A stretch of DNA of 64,000 nt from Acanthosepion esculentum (lineage: Eukaryota; Mollusca; Cephalopoda; Sepiida; Sepiidae), in assembly GCA_964036315.1 (NCBI GenBank), contig CAXIWW010000817.1:4809501-4873500 (forward strand), read 5' to 3'. Made by a program: the position numbers and the translations under genes. Positions 38,601-49,270 of the stretch are shown in pieces. Under the pieces are notes generated by a model. The model ran no database searches and had not been told where the DNA came from. It saw nothing but the letters and a program-made list of their open reading frames with translations. Positions within the stretch are counted from its first letter, which is position 1. Every line of letters begins with the position of its first letter.

Positions 38601-38968
38601 CGCTACAAATCGACATATCCTGGCTCTTTTGTGTCAACTGCCTTACAAGCAATCTCAAACTGTCGCTAGTACAATTCTCCTGACTTAATGTGCCAATTGC
38701 CTTAAAAGCAATCCCAGTCGGCTACGAACCGATTTCTCCTGGCTCATTTGTGGCAACTGCCTTACAAGAAATCTCAGGCTACTACGAGCCGAATTCTGCT
38801 GGCTCTTTTGTGCCAATTGCCTTACAAGCAATCCCAGGCATCTACGAGCCGACTTCTCTTGTCTCTTTTGTGAAAACGGCCTTAAAAGCAATCTCAGGCT
38901 GCTACAAAACGACATCACCTGTCTCTTTTGTTTTAAAACAGATTTACAATCAATCTCAGGTTTTCCGC
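35631..38968 (+). repeat. Satellite family B, right array, forward part
   Basis: About 56 units of the 60-nt family, same consensus as at 8811-12116. Some units are fused or shortened (for example near 38390 and 37385). The ordered set of monomer types seen in the left array recurs here, notably at 37383-37640. One recurring pair is CCCAGGCGGCTACGTGCCG followed by a CAAGCCGAATTCTCCTGG type, at about 37978-38070 and 38217-38300. There is no gene. Confidence 0.96.
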
Positions 38969-41901
38969 TAGTCTGCTTGTAATGCAATTGGCACAAAAAG
39001 CTAAGAGAATTGGGATTGCTGCAGCCTGAGATTGTTTGTAAGGCAGTTGTCACAATAGAACCAGGAGAATTCGGCTTGTTGCAGCCTGAGATTGCTTGTA
39101 AGGCAGTTACCACAAAAGAGCCAGGAGAAATCCGCACGTAGCCGCCTGGGATTGCTTTTAGGGCAATTGGCACAAAAAGTTAGGAGAACAGTCCTAACAA
39201 AAGACACAAAAGAGCCAGGAGATGTCGATTTGTAGCGATCTGAGATTGCTTGTAAGGCAGTTTCACAATAGAGCCAGGCGTATTCGGCTTGTAGGCGCCT
39301 GAGATTGCTTGTAAGGCAGTTTCACAAAAGAGACAGGAGATGTCGTTTTGTAGCCGCCTGATATTACTTGTAAGGCAGTTTCACAAAAGAGCCAAGATAA
39401 GTCGGCTTGTAATGAAGTTGCCACAAAAGGGCCAGGAGAAATCGGCTCGTAGCATCCTGGGATAGCATGTAAGGCAATTCGCGCAAAAAGCCAGGATAAT
39501 TCTTATTGCTGCAGCCTGAGAATGCTTGTAAGGCAGATGCCACAAATGAAAGAGGAGAAATCGCTTCGTAGCAGCCTGGGATTTCTTGTAAGGCAATTAT
39601 CACAACAATTTAGGAGAATTAGACTAGCGGCAGCCTGAGATTGTTTGTAAGGCAGTTGTCACAAAAGCGCCAGTAGAATTCGGCTTGTAGCAGCCTGAGA
39701 TTACTTGTAAGGCAGTTTTCACATAAGAGCCAAGAGAAGTCGGCTCGTAGCCGCATGACATTGCTTGTAAGGCAGTTGTCACAAAAGCGCCAGGAGAATT
39801 CGGCTTGAAGCAGCATGAGATTTCTTGTAAGGCAATTGGCACAAAATAGCCAGGAGAATTGGGATTGCTGCTGCCAGAGATTGCTTTTAAGGCAGTTGTC
39901 ACAATAGAACCAGGAGAATTCGGCTTGTAGCATCCTGAGATTGCTTGTAAGGCAGTTGTCACAAAAGAGACAGGAGATGTCGTTTTGTAGCAGCCTGATA
40001 TTATTTGTAAGGCAGTTTTCACAAAAGAGCCAAGAGAAATCGGCTCGTAGCCGCCTGGGATTGCTTGTAAGGCAATTCGCACAAAAAGCCAGGAGAATTC
40101 ATATTGCTGCAGCCTGAGAATGCTTGTAAGGCAGATGCCACAAATGAGCCAGGAGAAATCGGTTCGTAGCAGCCTGGGATTGCTGTAAGGCAATTGGCAC
40201 AAAAAGTCAGGAGAATTTTACTAGCGACAGCTTGAGATTGCTTGTAAGACAGTTTTCAAAAAGAGTCAGGATATGTCGTTTTGTAGCGGCCTGAGATTGC
40301 TTGTAAGGCAGTTTCACAAAAGACCCAGGAGAATTCGGCTTACAGCAACCTGAGATTGCTTGTAAAGCAGTTGCCACAAATGAGCCAGGAGAATTCGGCT
40401 CGTAGCCGCGTGGAATTGCTTGTAAGGCAATTGGCACAAAAAGCTAGGAGTATTGGGATTGCTGCAGTCTGAGATTGCTTGTAAGGCAGTTGTCACAATA
40501 GAACCAGGAGAATTCGGCTTGTAGTAGCCTGAGATTGCTTGTAAGGCAGTTACCGCAAAAGAGCCAGAAGAAATCGGCACATAGCCGCCTGGGATTGCTT
40601 TTTCGGCAATTGGCACAAAAAGTCAGGAGAACAGTCCTGGCGGCAGACTGAGATTGTTTGTAAGGCAGTTGCCACAAAGAGCCAGGAGATGTCGATTTGT
40701 AGCAGCCTGGGATTGCTTGTAAGACAATTTGCACAAAGGATCCAGGAGAATTCGTCTTGCAGCAGCCTGAGATTGCTTGTAAGGCTGTTGTCACAAAAGA
40801 GACAGGAGATGTCGATTTGTAGCGGCCTGAGATTGCTTGCAAGGCAGTTTCACAAAAGAGCCAGGCGTATTCTGCTTGTAGCAGCCTGAGATTTCATGTA
40901 AGGCAGTTTCACAAAAGAGCCAGGCGTATTCGGCTTGTAGCAGGCTGAGATTGATTGTAAGGCATTTTTAAAAAAAGAGACAGGAGATGTCGTTTTGTAG
41001 CAGCCTGAGATTTCTCATAAAGCAGTTTTCACAAAAGCGACAAGAGAAGTCGGCTCGTAGACGCCTGGGATTGCTTGTAAGGCAATTTGCGCAAAAGAGC
41101 CAGGAGAATTCCGCATGCATCAGCCAGAGATTGCTTGTAAGGCAGTTGCCACAAATGAGCCAGGAGAAATCGGCTTGTAGCCGCCTGGGATTGCTTGTAA
41201 GGCAATTGGCACAAAAAGCTAGGAGAACTGGGATTGCTGCAGCCTGAGATTACTTGTAAGGCTGTTGTCACAATAGAACCAGGAGAATTCGGCTTGTAGC
41301 AGCCTGAGATTGCTTGTAAGGCAGTTACCACAAAAGAGCCAGGAGAAATCGGCTTGTAGCAGCCTGAGATTGCTTGTAAGGCAGTTACCACAAAAGAGCC
41401 AGGAGAAATCGGCACGTAGACGCCTGGGATTGCTTTTAAGTCAATTGGCATAAAAAGTCAGGAGAACTGTCCTGGCGGCAGTCTGAAATTGCTTTTAAGG
41501 CAGTTGTCACAAAAGCGCCAGAAGAATTCGGCTTGTAGCAGCCTGAGATTACTTGTAAGGCAGTTTTCACATAAGAGCCAAGAGAAGTCGGCTCGTAGCC
41601 GCATGACATTGCTTGTAAGGCAGTTGTCACAAAAGCGCCAGGAGAATTCGGCTTGAAGCAGCATGAGATTTCTTGTAAGGCAGTTGCCACAAAAGAGCCA
41701 GGAGATGTCGATTTGTGTCAGCCTGGGATTGCTTGTAAGGCAATTTGCACAAAAGAGCCGGGAGAATTCGTCTTGCAGCAGCCTGAGATTGCTTGTAAGG
41801 CAGTTGTCACAAAAGAGACAGGAGATGTCGACTTGTAGCGGCCTGAGATTGCTTGCAAGTCAGTTTCACAAAAGAGCCAGGCGTATTCGGCTTGTAGCAG
41901 C
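38969..41901 (-). repeat. Satellite family B, right array, inverted part
   Basis: About 49 units in reverse complement, beginning after the switch inside CAATCTCAGGTTTTCCGCTAG near 38965-38975. There is clear higher-order structure: about 39001-39185 recurs at about 40441-40625, roughly 24 units apart. About 39656-39835 recurs at about 41504-41685, with the ACATAAGAGC landmark at 39721 and 41569, an offset of 1848 nt. Two neighbouring 60-mers at about 41293-41412 appear identical, which marks a very recent single-unit duplication. The block runs straight into family A at CTTGTAGCAGCCTGTCTCCT. Confidence 0.96.
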
Positions 41902-44900
41902 CTGTCTCCTGGGTGGGGGGTCGTCCGCATGGGACTTTCTGGGACTGGGGGTCGTTTGCTTGGGCCTTTCTGGGTCTGTCTCTTAGGTGGGGGGTCGTCT
42001 GAGTTGGACTTTCTGGGCTGGGGGTCGTCTGCGTGGGACATTCTGGTACTGTCTCTTGGGTCGGGGCTCGTTTGCATGGGACTTTCTTGGACTGGAGGTC
42101 GTCTGCGTGGGACTTTCTTGGACAGTCTCCTGGGTGGGGGCTCCTCTGCATGGGACTTTCTGGGACTGGGGGTCGTCTGAGTCTGACTTTCTGGGATTGT
42201 CTCCTGGGTGGGGGTCGTCTCTTTGGGACTTTCTGGGACTGTCTCCAGGGTGGGGGATCGTCTGCGTGGGACTTTGTGGGACTGGGGGTCATCTGCGTGG
42301 GACTTTCTGGGAGTGTCTCCTGGGTGGGGGGTCTTCTGCGTGGGACATTCTGGGACTGTCTCCTGGGTGGGTGTTCGTCTGCGTTGGATTTTCTTGGACT
42401 GGGGGTCGTCTGCGTGGGACTTTCTGGGACTGTCTCCTGGGTGGGGGTCGTCTGCATGGGACTTCCTGGGACGGGGGGCCGTCTGCGTGGGACTTTATGG
42501 GACTGTCTCCTGGGTGGGTGTCGTCTGCGTGGGATTTTTGGGACTGTCTCCTTGGTGAGGGTCGTCTGGGTGGGACTTTCTTGGACTGGGGGCTCGTCTG
42601 CCTGGGACATTCTGGGACTGTCTCCTGGGAGGGGGGTCGTCTGCGTGGGACTTTCTGGGACTGTCTCCTGGGTGGGTGTTCTTCTGCGTGGCACTTTCTG
42701 TGACTGGGGGTCGTCTGCCTGGGTCTGGCTGGGACTGTCTCCTGGGTGGGGGTCGTCTGCTTGGGATATCTGGGACTGTCTCCTGGGTGGGGTGTCGTCG
42801 GCATGGCACTTTCTGTGACTCGGGGTCGTCTGCGTGGGTCTTTCTTGGACTCTCTCCTGGGTGGGCGGTCTTCTGCGTGGGACTTTCTGGGACTGTCTCC
42901 TGGGTGGGGTGTCGTCTGCGTGGGACTTTCTGGGACTGGGGGTCGTCTGCGTGGGTCTTTCTGGGACTGTCTCCTGGGAGGTGTTTCGTCTGCGTGGGAC
43001 TTTCTGGGACTGTCTCCTTGGTGGGGGGGTGTCGTCATCGTGGGACTTTCTGGGACTGTCTCCTGGGTGGGGGGTCGTCTGCATGGGACGTTCTGGGACT
43101 GTCTCCTGGGAGGTGTTTCGTCTGCGTGGGACTTTCTGGGGCTGTCTCCTTGGTGGGGGTCGTCTGCATGGGTCTTTCTGGGACAGTCTCCTGGGTGCGG
43201 TGTCGTCTGCGTGGGACTTTGTGGGACTGGGGGTCGTCTGCGTCGTAATTTCTGGGACTGGGGGTCGTCTGCGTGGGTCCTTCTGGGACTCTCTCCTGGG
43301 TGGGTGGTCGTCTGCGTGGGACTTTCTGGGACTCTTTCCTTGGTGGGGACTCGTCTGCGTGGGACTTTCTGGGACAGTGGTTCGTCTGCGTGGGTCTGTC
43401 TGGGACAGTCTCCTGGGTGGGGGTCGTCTGCATGGGACTTCCTGGGACGGGGGGTCGTCTGCGTGGGACGTTATGGGACTGTCTCCTGGGTGGGTGTCGT
43501 CTGCGTGGGACTTTCTGGGACTGTCTCCTTGGTGACGGTCGTCAGGTTGGGACTTTCTTGGACTGGGGGCTCGTCTTCGTGGGACATTCTGGGACTGTCT
43601 CCTGGGTGGGGGGTCGTCTGCGTGGGACTTTCTGGGACTGTCTCCTGGGTGGGTGTTCTTCTGCGTGGCACTTTCTGTGACTGGGGGTCGTCTGCGTGGG
43701 TCTTGCTGGGACTGTCTCCTGTCTGGGGGTCGTCTGCGTGGGACTTTCTTCGACTGGGGCTCGTCTGCGTTGGACTTTCTGGGACTGTCTCCTGGGTGGG
43801 GGTCGTCTGCTTGGGATATCTGGGACTGTCTCCTGGGTGGGGTGTCGTCGGCATGGGACTTTCTTTGACTCGGGGTCGTCTGCGTGGGTCTTTCTTGGAC
43901 TCTCTCCTGAGTGGGCGGTCTTCTGCGTGGGACTTTCTGGGACTGTCTCCTGGGTGGGGAGTCGTCTGCGTGGGACTTTCTGGGACTGGGGGTCGTCTGC
44001 GTCGGTCTTTCTGGGACTGTCTCCTGGGAGGTGTTTCGTCTGCGTGGGACTTTCTGGGGCTGTCTCCTTGGTGGGGGGGGTCGTCTGCATGGGTCTTTCT
44101 GGGACAGTCTCCTGGGTGCGGTGTCGTCTGCGTGGGATTTGTGGGACTGGGGGTCGTCTGCGTTGGAATTTCTGGGACTGGGGGTCGTCTGCGTGGGTCC
44201 TTCTGGGACTCTCTCCTGGGTGGGTGGTCGTCTGCGTGGGACTTTCTGGGACTCTTTCCTTGGTGGGGACTCGTCTGCGTGGGACTTTCTGGGACAGTGG
44301 TTCGTCTGCGTGGGTCTGTCTGGGACAGTCTCCTGGGTGCGGTGTCGTCTGCGTGGGACTTTGTGGGACTGGGGGTCGTCTGCGTGGGACTTTCTGGGAC
44401 TGTCTCCTGGGTGGGGGGTCGTCTTTTTGGGACTTTCTGGGACTGGCTCCTGGGTGGGGGGCACGTATGCGTGGGATTTTCTGTGACTGGGGGTCGTCTG
44501 CGTGGGACTTTCTGGGACTGTCTCCTGGGTGGTGGGCCGTCTGCGTGGGACTTTCTGGGACAGGGGTCGTCTGCGTGGGACTTTCTGGGACTGTTTCCTG
44601 GGTGGGGACTCGTCTGCGTGGGACTTTCTGGGACAGTGGGTCGTCTGCGTGTGTCTGTCTCGGACAGTCTCCTGGGTGCGGTGTCGTCTGCGTGGGACTT
44701 TGTGGGACTGGGGGTTGTCTGCGTGGGACTTTCTGGGACTGGGGTCGTCTGCGTGGGACTTTCTGGGACTGGGGGCCTTCTGCGTGGGACTTTCTGGGAG
44801 TGGGGTCGTCTGCGTGGGACTTTCTGTGACTGTCTCCTGGGTGGGGGGTCGTCTGTTTTGGACTTTCTGAGAACTGTCTCCTGTGTGTTGTGTCGTCTGC

Positions 44901-45364
44901 GTGGGACTTTCTGGGACTGGGGGTCTTCTGCGTGTGACTTTCTGTGAATGTGGGTCGTCTAAGTGGGACATTCTGGGACTGTTTCCTGTGTGGGGGTCGT
45001 CTGCGTGGGACTTTCTGGGACTGTCTCCTGGGTGGGGGTCATCTGCATGGGACTTTCTGGGACTGGGGGTCGTCTGCGTGGGACTTTCTGGGACTGGCGT
45101 CTTCTTCGTGTGACTTTGTCGGACTGGGGGTCGTCTGCGTGGGACTTTCTGGGACTGGGGGCCGTCTGCGTGGGACTTTCTGGGACTGTCTCCTTGGACT
45201 GTGGGTCGTCTGCGTTGGACTTCCTGGGACTGGGGGTCGTCTGCGTGGGACTTTCTGGGACTGGGGTCTTCTGCGTGTGACTTTGTCGGACTGGGGGTCG
45301 TCTGCGTAGGACTTTCTGGGACTGTCTCCTGGATGGGGGTCGTCTTTGGGACTTTCTGGGACAA
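41807..45364 (-). other. Longest open frame in the window (1185 codons), probably not a gene
   Basis: This frame reads through inverted family A and then into family B. Its product would be a basic, proline-rich, disordered repeat with peptides such as KVPRRRPPVPESPTQTTPSP and SHADDPQSQ, ending in a B-derived tail. The unit lengths of 31 and 43 nt both leave remainder 1 on division by 3, so three short units give one 31-residue peptide repeat. The same DNA is also open on the plus strand for 733 codons (42746-44947). That two-strand openness, the run through a satellite boundary and the absence of any domain argue against a real protein. Confidence 0.1.
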
Positions 45365-46087
45365 GGGTGTCGTCTGCGTGGGACTTTCAGGGACTGGGGA
45401 TCGTCTGCGTGGGACTTTCTGGGACTGGGGGTCGTCTCCGTGGGACTTTCTGGGACTGTCTGCAGGGTGGAGGTCGTCTGCGTTGGACTTTCTGGGAATG
45501 GGGGTCGTATGCGTGGGACATTCTGTGACTGGGGGCCGTCTACGTGGGACTTTCTGGAAGTGGGGTCGTCTGCATGGGATTTTCTTGGACTGTCTCCTGG
45601 GTGGGGTCTCGTCTGCGTTGGACTTTCTGGGACTCTCTCCTGTGTGGGGGGTCGTCTGCTATGGACTTTCTGGGAATGTCTCCTGGGTGGGGGTCTTCTG
45701 CATGGGAATTTCTTAGACTGGGTGTCGTCTGCGTGGGACATTCTGGGACTGTCTCCTGGGTGTGGGGCACGTCTGCGTGGGATTTTCTGTGACTGAGGGT
45801 CGTCTGCGTGGGACTTTCTGGGACTGGGGTTCGTCTGCGTGGGACTTTCTGAGACTGGGGCCGTCTGCGTGGGACTTTCTGGGAGTGGGGGTCGTCTTTG
45901 TGGGACTTTCTGGGACTGTCTCCTGGGTGGGGGTCGTCTGCATGGGACTTTCTGGGACTGGGGGTCTTCTGCGTGGGACTTTTTGGGACTGGGTGTCGTC
46001 TGCGTGGGACTTTCTGGGACTGTCTCCTGGGTGGGGGGTCGTCTGCGTGGGACTTTCTGGGACTGGGGGTCTTCTGCGTGGGACATT
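41902..46087 (-). repeat. Satellite family A, central inverted array (G/T-rich strand up)
   Basis: About 110 units of family A in reverse complement: GACTTTCTGGGACTGGGGG, then TCGTCTGCGTGGG, with the long form adding GTCTCCTGGGTG. A segmental duplication of about 1.05 kb is visible. GTGTTTCGTC occurs at 42981 and 44031, and TTGGGATATC at 42761 and 43811, both 1050 nt apart; downstream the offset falls to 920 nt (ACTCTTTCCT at 43331 and 44251). The block ends at GCGTGGGACATTTAAGATTT, where family C begins with no U in between. Confidence 0.96.
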
Positions 46088-49000
46088 TAAGATTTAAACT
46101 ACGTCCAGCAGCATAGCCTCTGACCTGTTGGCTTCCGGTCCATATTTGAGTGTCTTGTGTAAGATGATACATTACGTCCACCAGCCCTGTTTCTGATCTC
46201 TTGGATTCTGGTGCATAATTGAGGGTCTAATGTAAAAAGATAAACTACGTCCAGCAGCATGGCCTCTGATCTGTTGGTTTCACGTCCATATTTGAGCGTC
46301 TAATGTAAGATTTTAGACTACGTCCAGCAGCATGGCCTCTGACCTGTTGGCTTACGGTCCATATTTGAGCCTCTTGTGTAAGATGATACACTACGTCCAG
46401 CAGCCATGATTATGATCTTTTGTATTCTGGTGCATATTTGAGCGTCTGATTTAAAAAGATAAACTACGTCCAGCAGCATGGCAACTGATCTGTTGGTTTC
46501 CGGTCAATATTTGAGCGTCTAATGTAAGATTTTAGACTTTGTCCAGCAGCATGGCCTCTGACCTTTTGGCTTCCGGTCCATATTTGAGCGTCTTGTGTCA
46601 CATGATACACTACATCCTGCAGCCCTGTTTCTGATCTCTTGGTTTCTGGTGCATATTTGAGCGTCTAATGTAAAAAAGATAAACTACGTCCAGCAGCATG
46701 GCCTCAGATCTGTTGGTTTCCAGTCCATATTTGAGCGTCTAATGTAAGATTTTTGACTACGTCCAGCAGGTGGACTCTGACCTGTTGGTTTCCGGTCCAC
46801 GTTTGTGCGTCTTGTGTAAGACGATATACTACGTCTAGCATCCCTGTTTCTGATCTCTTGGTATCTGGTGAATATTTGAGCGTCTAATGTAAAAAGATAA
46901 ACTACGCCCAGCAGCATGGCATCTGATGTGTTGGTTTCCGGACCATATTTGAGCGTCCAATGTAAGACTTTAAACTACGTCCAGCAGATGGCCTCTGACC
47001 CGTTGGCTTCCGGTCCATATTTGAGCCGATTGTGTAAGATGATACACTACGTCCAGCAGCCATTATTCTGATCTGTTGGATTCTGGTGCATATTTGAGCG
47101 TCTAATGTAAAAAGATAAACTACGACCAGCAGCATGGCCTCTGATCTGTTGGCTTACCGTCCATATTTGAGCGTCTAATGTAAGATTTTAGAGTAGGTCG
47201 AGCAGCATGGCCTCCGACCTGTTGGCTTCAAGTCCATATTTGTGCGTCTTGTGCAAGATGATACACTACGTCCAGCACCCCTTTTTCTGATCTCTTGGTT
47301 TCTTGTGCATATTTGAGCGTCTAATGTAAAAAGATAAACTACGTCCACCAGCATGGCCTCTGATCTGTTGGTTTCCGGTCCATATTTGAGCGTCTAATGT
47401 AAGATTTCAGAGTACGTCGAGAAGCATGGCCTTTGAACTGTTGGCTTCCGGTTCATATTTGAGCGTCTTGTGCAAGATTATACACTACGTCCAGCAGCCC
47501 TGTTTCTGATCTCTTTATTTCTGGTGCATATTTGAGCGTCTAATTTAAAAAGATAAACTACGTCCAGCAGCATGGCCTCTGATCTGTTGGTTTCCGGTCC
47601 ATATTTCAGCGTCTAATGTAAGATTTCAGAGTACGTCGAGAAGCATGGCCTTTGACCTGTTGGCTTCCGGTTCATATTTGAGCGTCTTGTGCAAGATTAT
47701 ACACTACGTCCAGCAGCCCTGTTTCTGATCTCTTTATTTCTGGTGCATATTTTAGCGTCTAATTTAAAAAGATAAACTACATCCAGCAGCATGGCCTCTG
47801 ATCTGTTGGTTTCCGGTCCATATTTGAGTCTCTAATATAAGATATTACATGATGTCCAGCAGCATGGACTCTGACCTGTTGGTTTCCGGTCCACATTTGA
47901 GCGTCTTGTGTAAGATGATACACTACGTCTAGCATCCCTGTTTCTGATCTCTTGGTTTCTGGTGCATATTTGAGCGTCTAATGTAAAAAGATAAAAAACG
48001 TCCAGCAGCATGGCCTCAGAAATGTTGGTTTCCGTTCCATATTTGAGCGTCTAATGTATGATTTTAGACTACAACCAGCAGCATGCCCTCTGACCTGTAG
48101 GCTTCCCGTCCATATTTGAGCGTCTTGTGTAAGATGATACACTACGCCCAGCAGCAATCATTCTGATCTGTTGGTTTCTGGTGCATATTTTGAGCGTCTA
48201 ATGTAAAAAGATAAACTACGACCAGCAGCATGGCCTCTGATCTGTTGGTTTCCGGTCTATATTTGAGCGTCTAATGTAAGATTTTGACTACATGCAGCAT
48301 CATTGCCTCTGATCTCTTGGCTTCCGGTCCATATTTGGGCGTCTAGTTTAAGATGATACACTACGTCCAGCAGCCATGATTCTGATCTTTTGGTTTCTGG
48401 TATATATTTGAGCTTCTAATGTAAAAATATAAACTACGTCCAGCAGCATGGCCTCTGATCTGTTGGTTTCCGGTCCATATTTGAGTGTCTAATATAAGAT
48501 TTATACTACGTCCAGCAGCATGGCCTCTGACCTGTTGGCTTCTGGTCCATATTTGAGCGTCTTGTGTAAGATGATACACTACGTCCAGCAGCAATGATTC
48601 TGATCTGTTGGTTTCTCGTGCATATTTTGAGCGTCTAATGTAAAAAGATAAACTACGTCCAGCAGCATGGCCTCTGATCTGTAGGTTTCCGGTCCATATT
48701 TGAGCGTCTAATGTAAGATTTTAGACTACTTCCAGCAGCATGGCCTCTGACCTGTTGGCTTCCGGTCCATATTTGCGCGTCTTGTGTAAGATGATACACT
48801 ACGTCTAGCAGCCATGATTCTGATCTCTTGGTTTCTGGTGCATATTTGAGCGTCTAATGCAAAAAGATAAAGTACGACCAGCAGCATGGCCTCTGATCTG
48901 TTGGTTTCCAGTCCATATTTTGAGCGTCTAATGTAAAAAGATAAACTACGTCCAGCAGCATGGCCTTTGTTCTGTTGGTTTCCGGTCCATATTTGAGCCT

Positions 49001-49270
49001 CCAATGTAAGATCTTAGACTACGTCCAGCAGCATGACCTCTGACCTGTAGGCTTCCCGTCCATATTTGAGCGTCTTGTGTAAGGTGATACACTATGTCCA
49101 GCAGCCATGATTCTGATCTGTTGGTTTCTGGTGCATATTTGAGCGTCTAATGTAAAAAGATAAACTACGTCCAGCAGCATGGCCTCTGATCTGTTGGTTT
49201 CCCGTCCATATTTGAGCGTCTAATGTAAGATGTTAGACTACTTCCAGCAGCATGGCCTCTGATCGCTTGG
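46088..49270 (-). repeat. Satellite family C, right inverted array (shortened inverted copy of the left array)
   Basis: About 44 monomers in reverse complement. Private variants match the left C array in inverted, collinear order: 46400-46470 with 22437-22500, 46684-46917 with 21983-22216, 47026-47035 with 20569-20578, 47180-47320 with 20276-20420, 47840-47950 with 19860-20000, 48280-48370 with 18377-18450, and 48820-48960 with 18020-18150. The copy covers about 4.5 kb of the original in about 2.6 kb, so trimers have been lost or gained. Two adjacent trimers (AGTACGTCGA at 47411 and 47630, 219 nt apart) are near-duplicates. No gene is seen. Confidence 0.95.

Noticed and set aside
8811..41901. 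Common origin of families B and C from shared words such as GCTGCT
   Set aside because: The shared words are short (6-7 nt) and the rest of the units does not align; period and composition differ.
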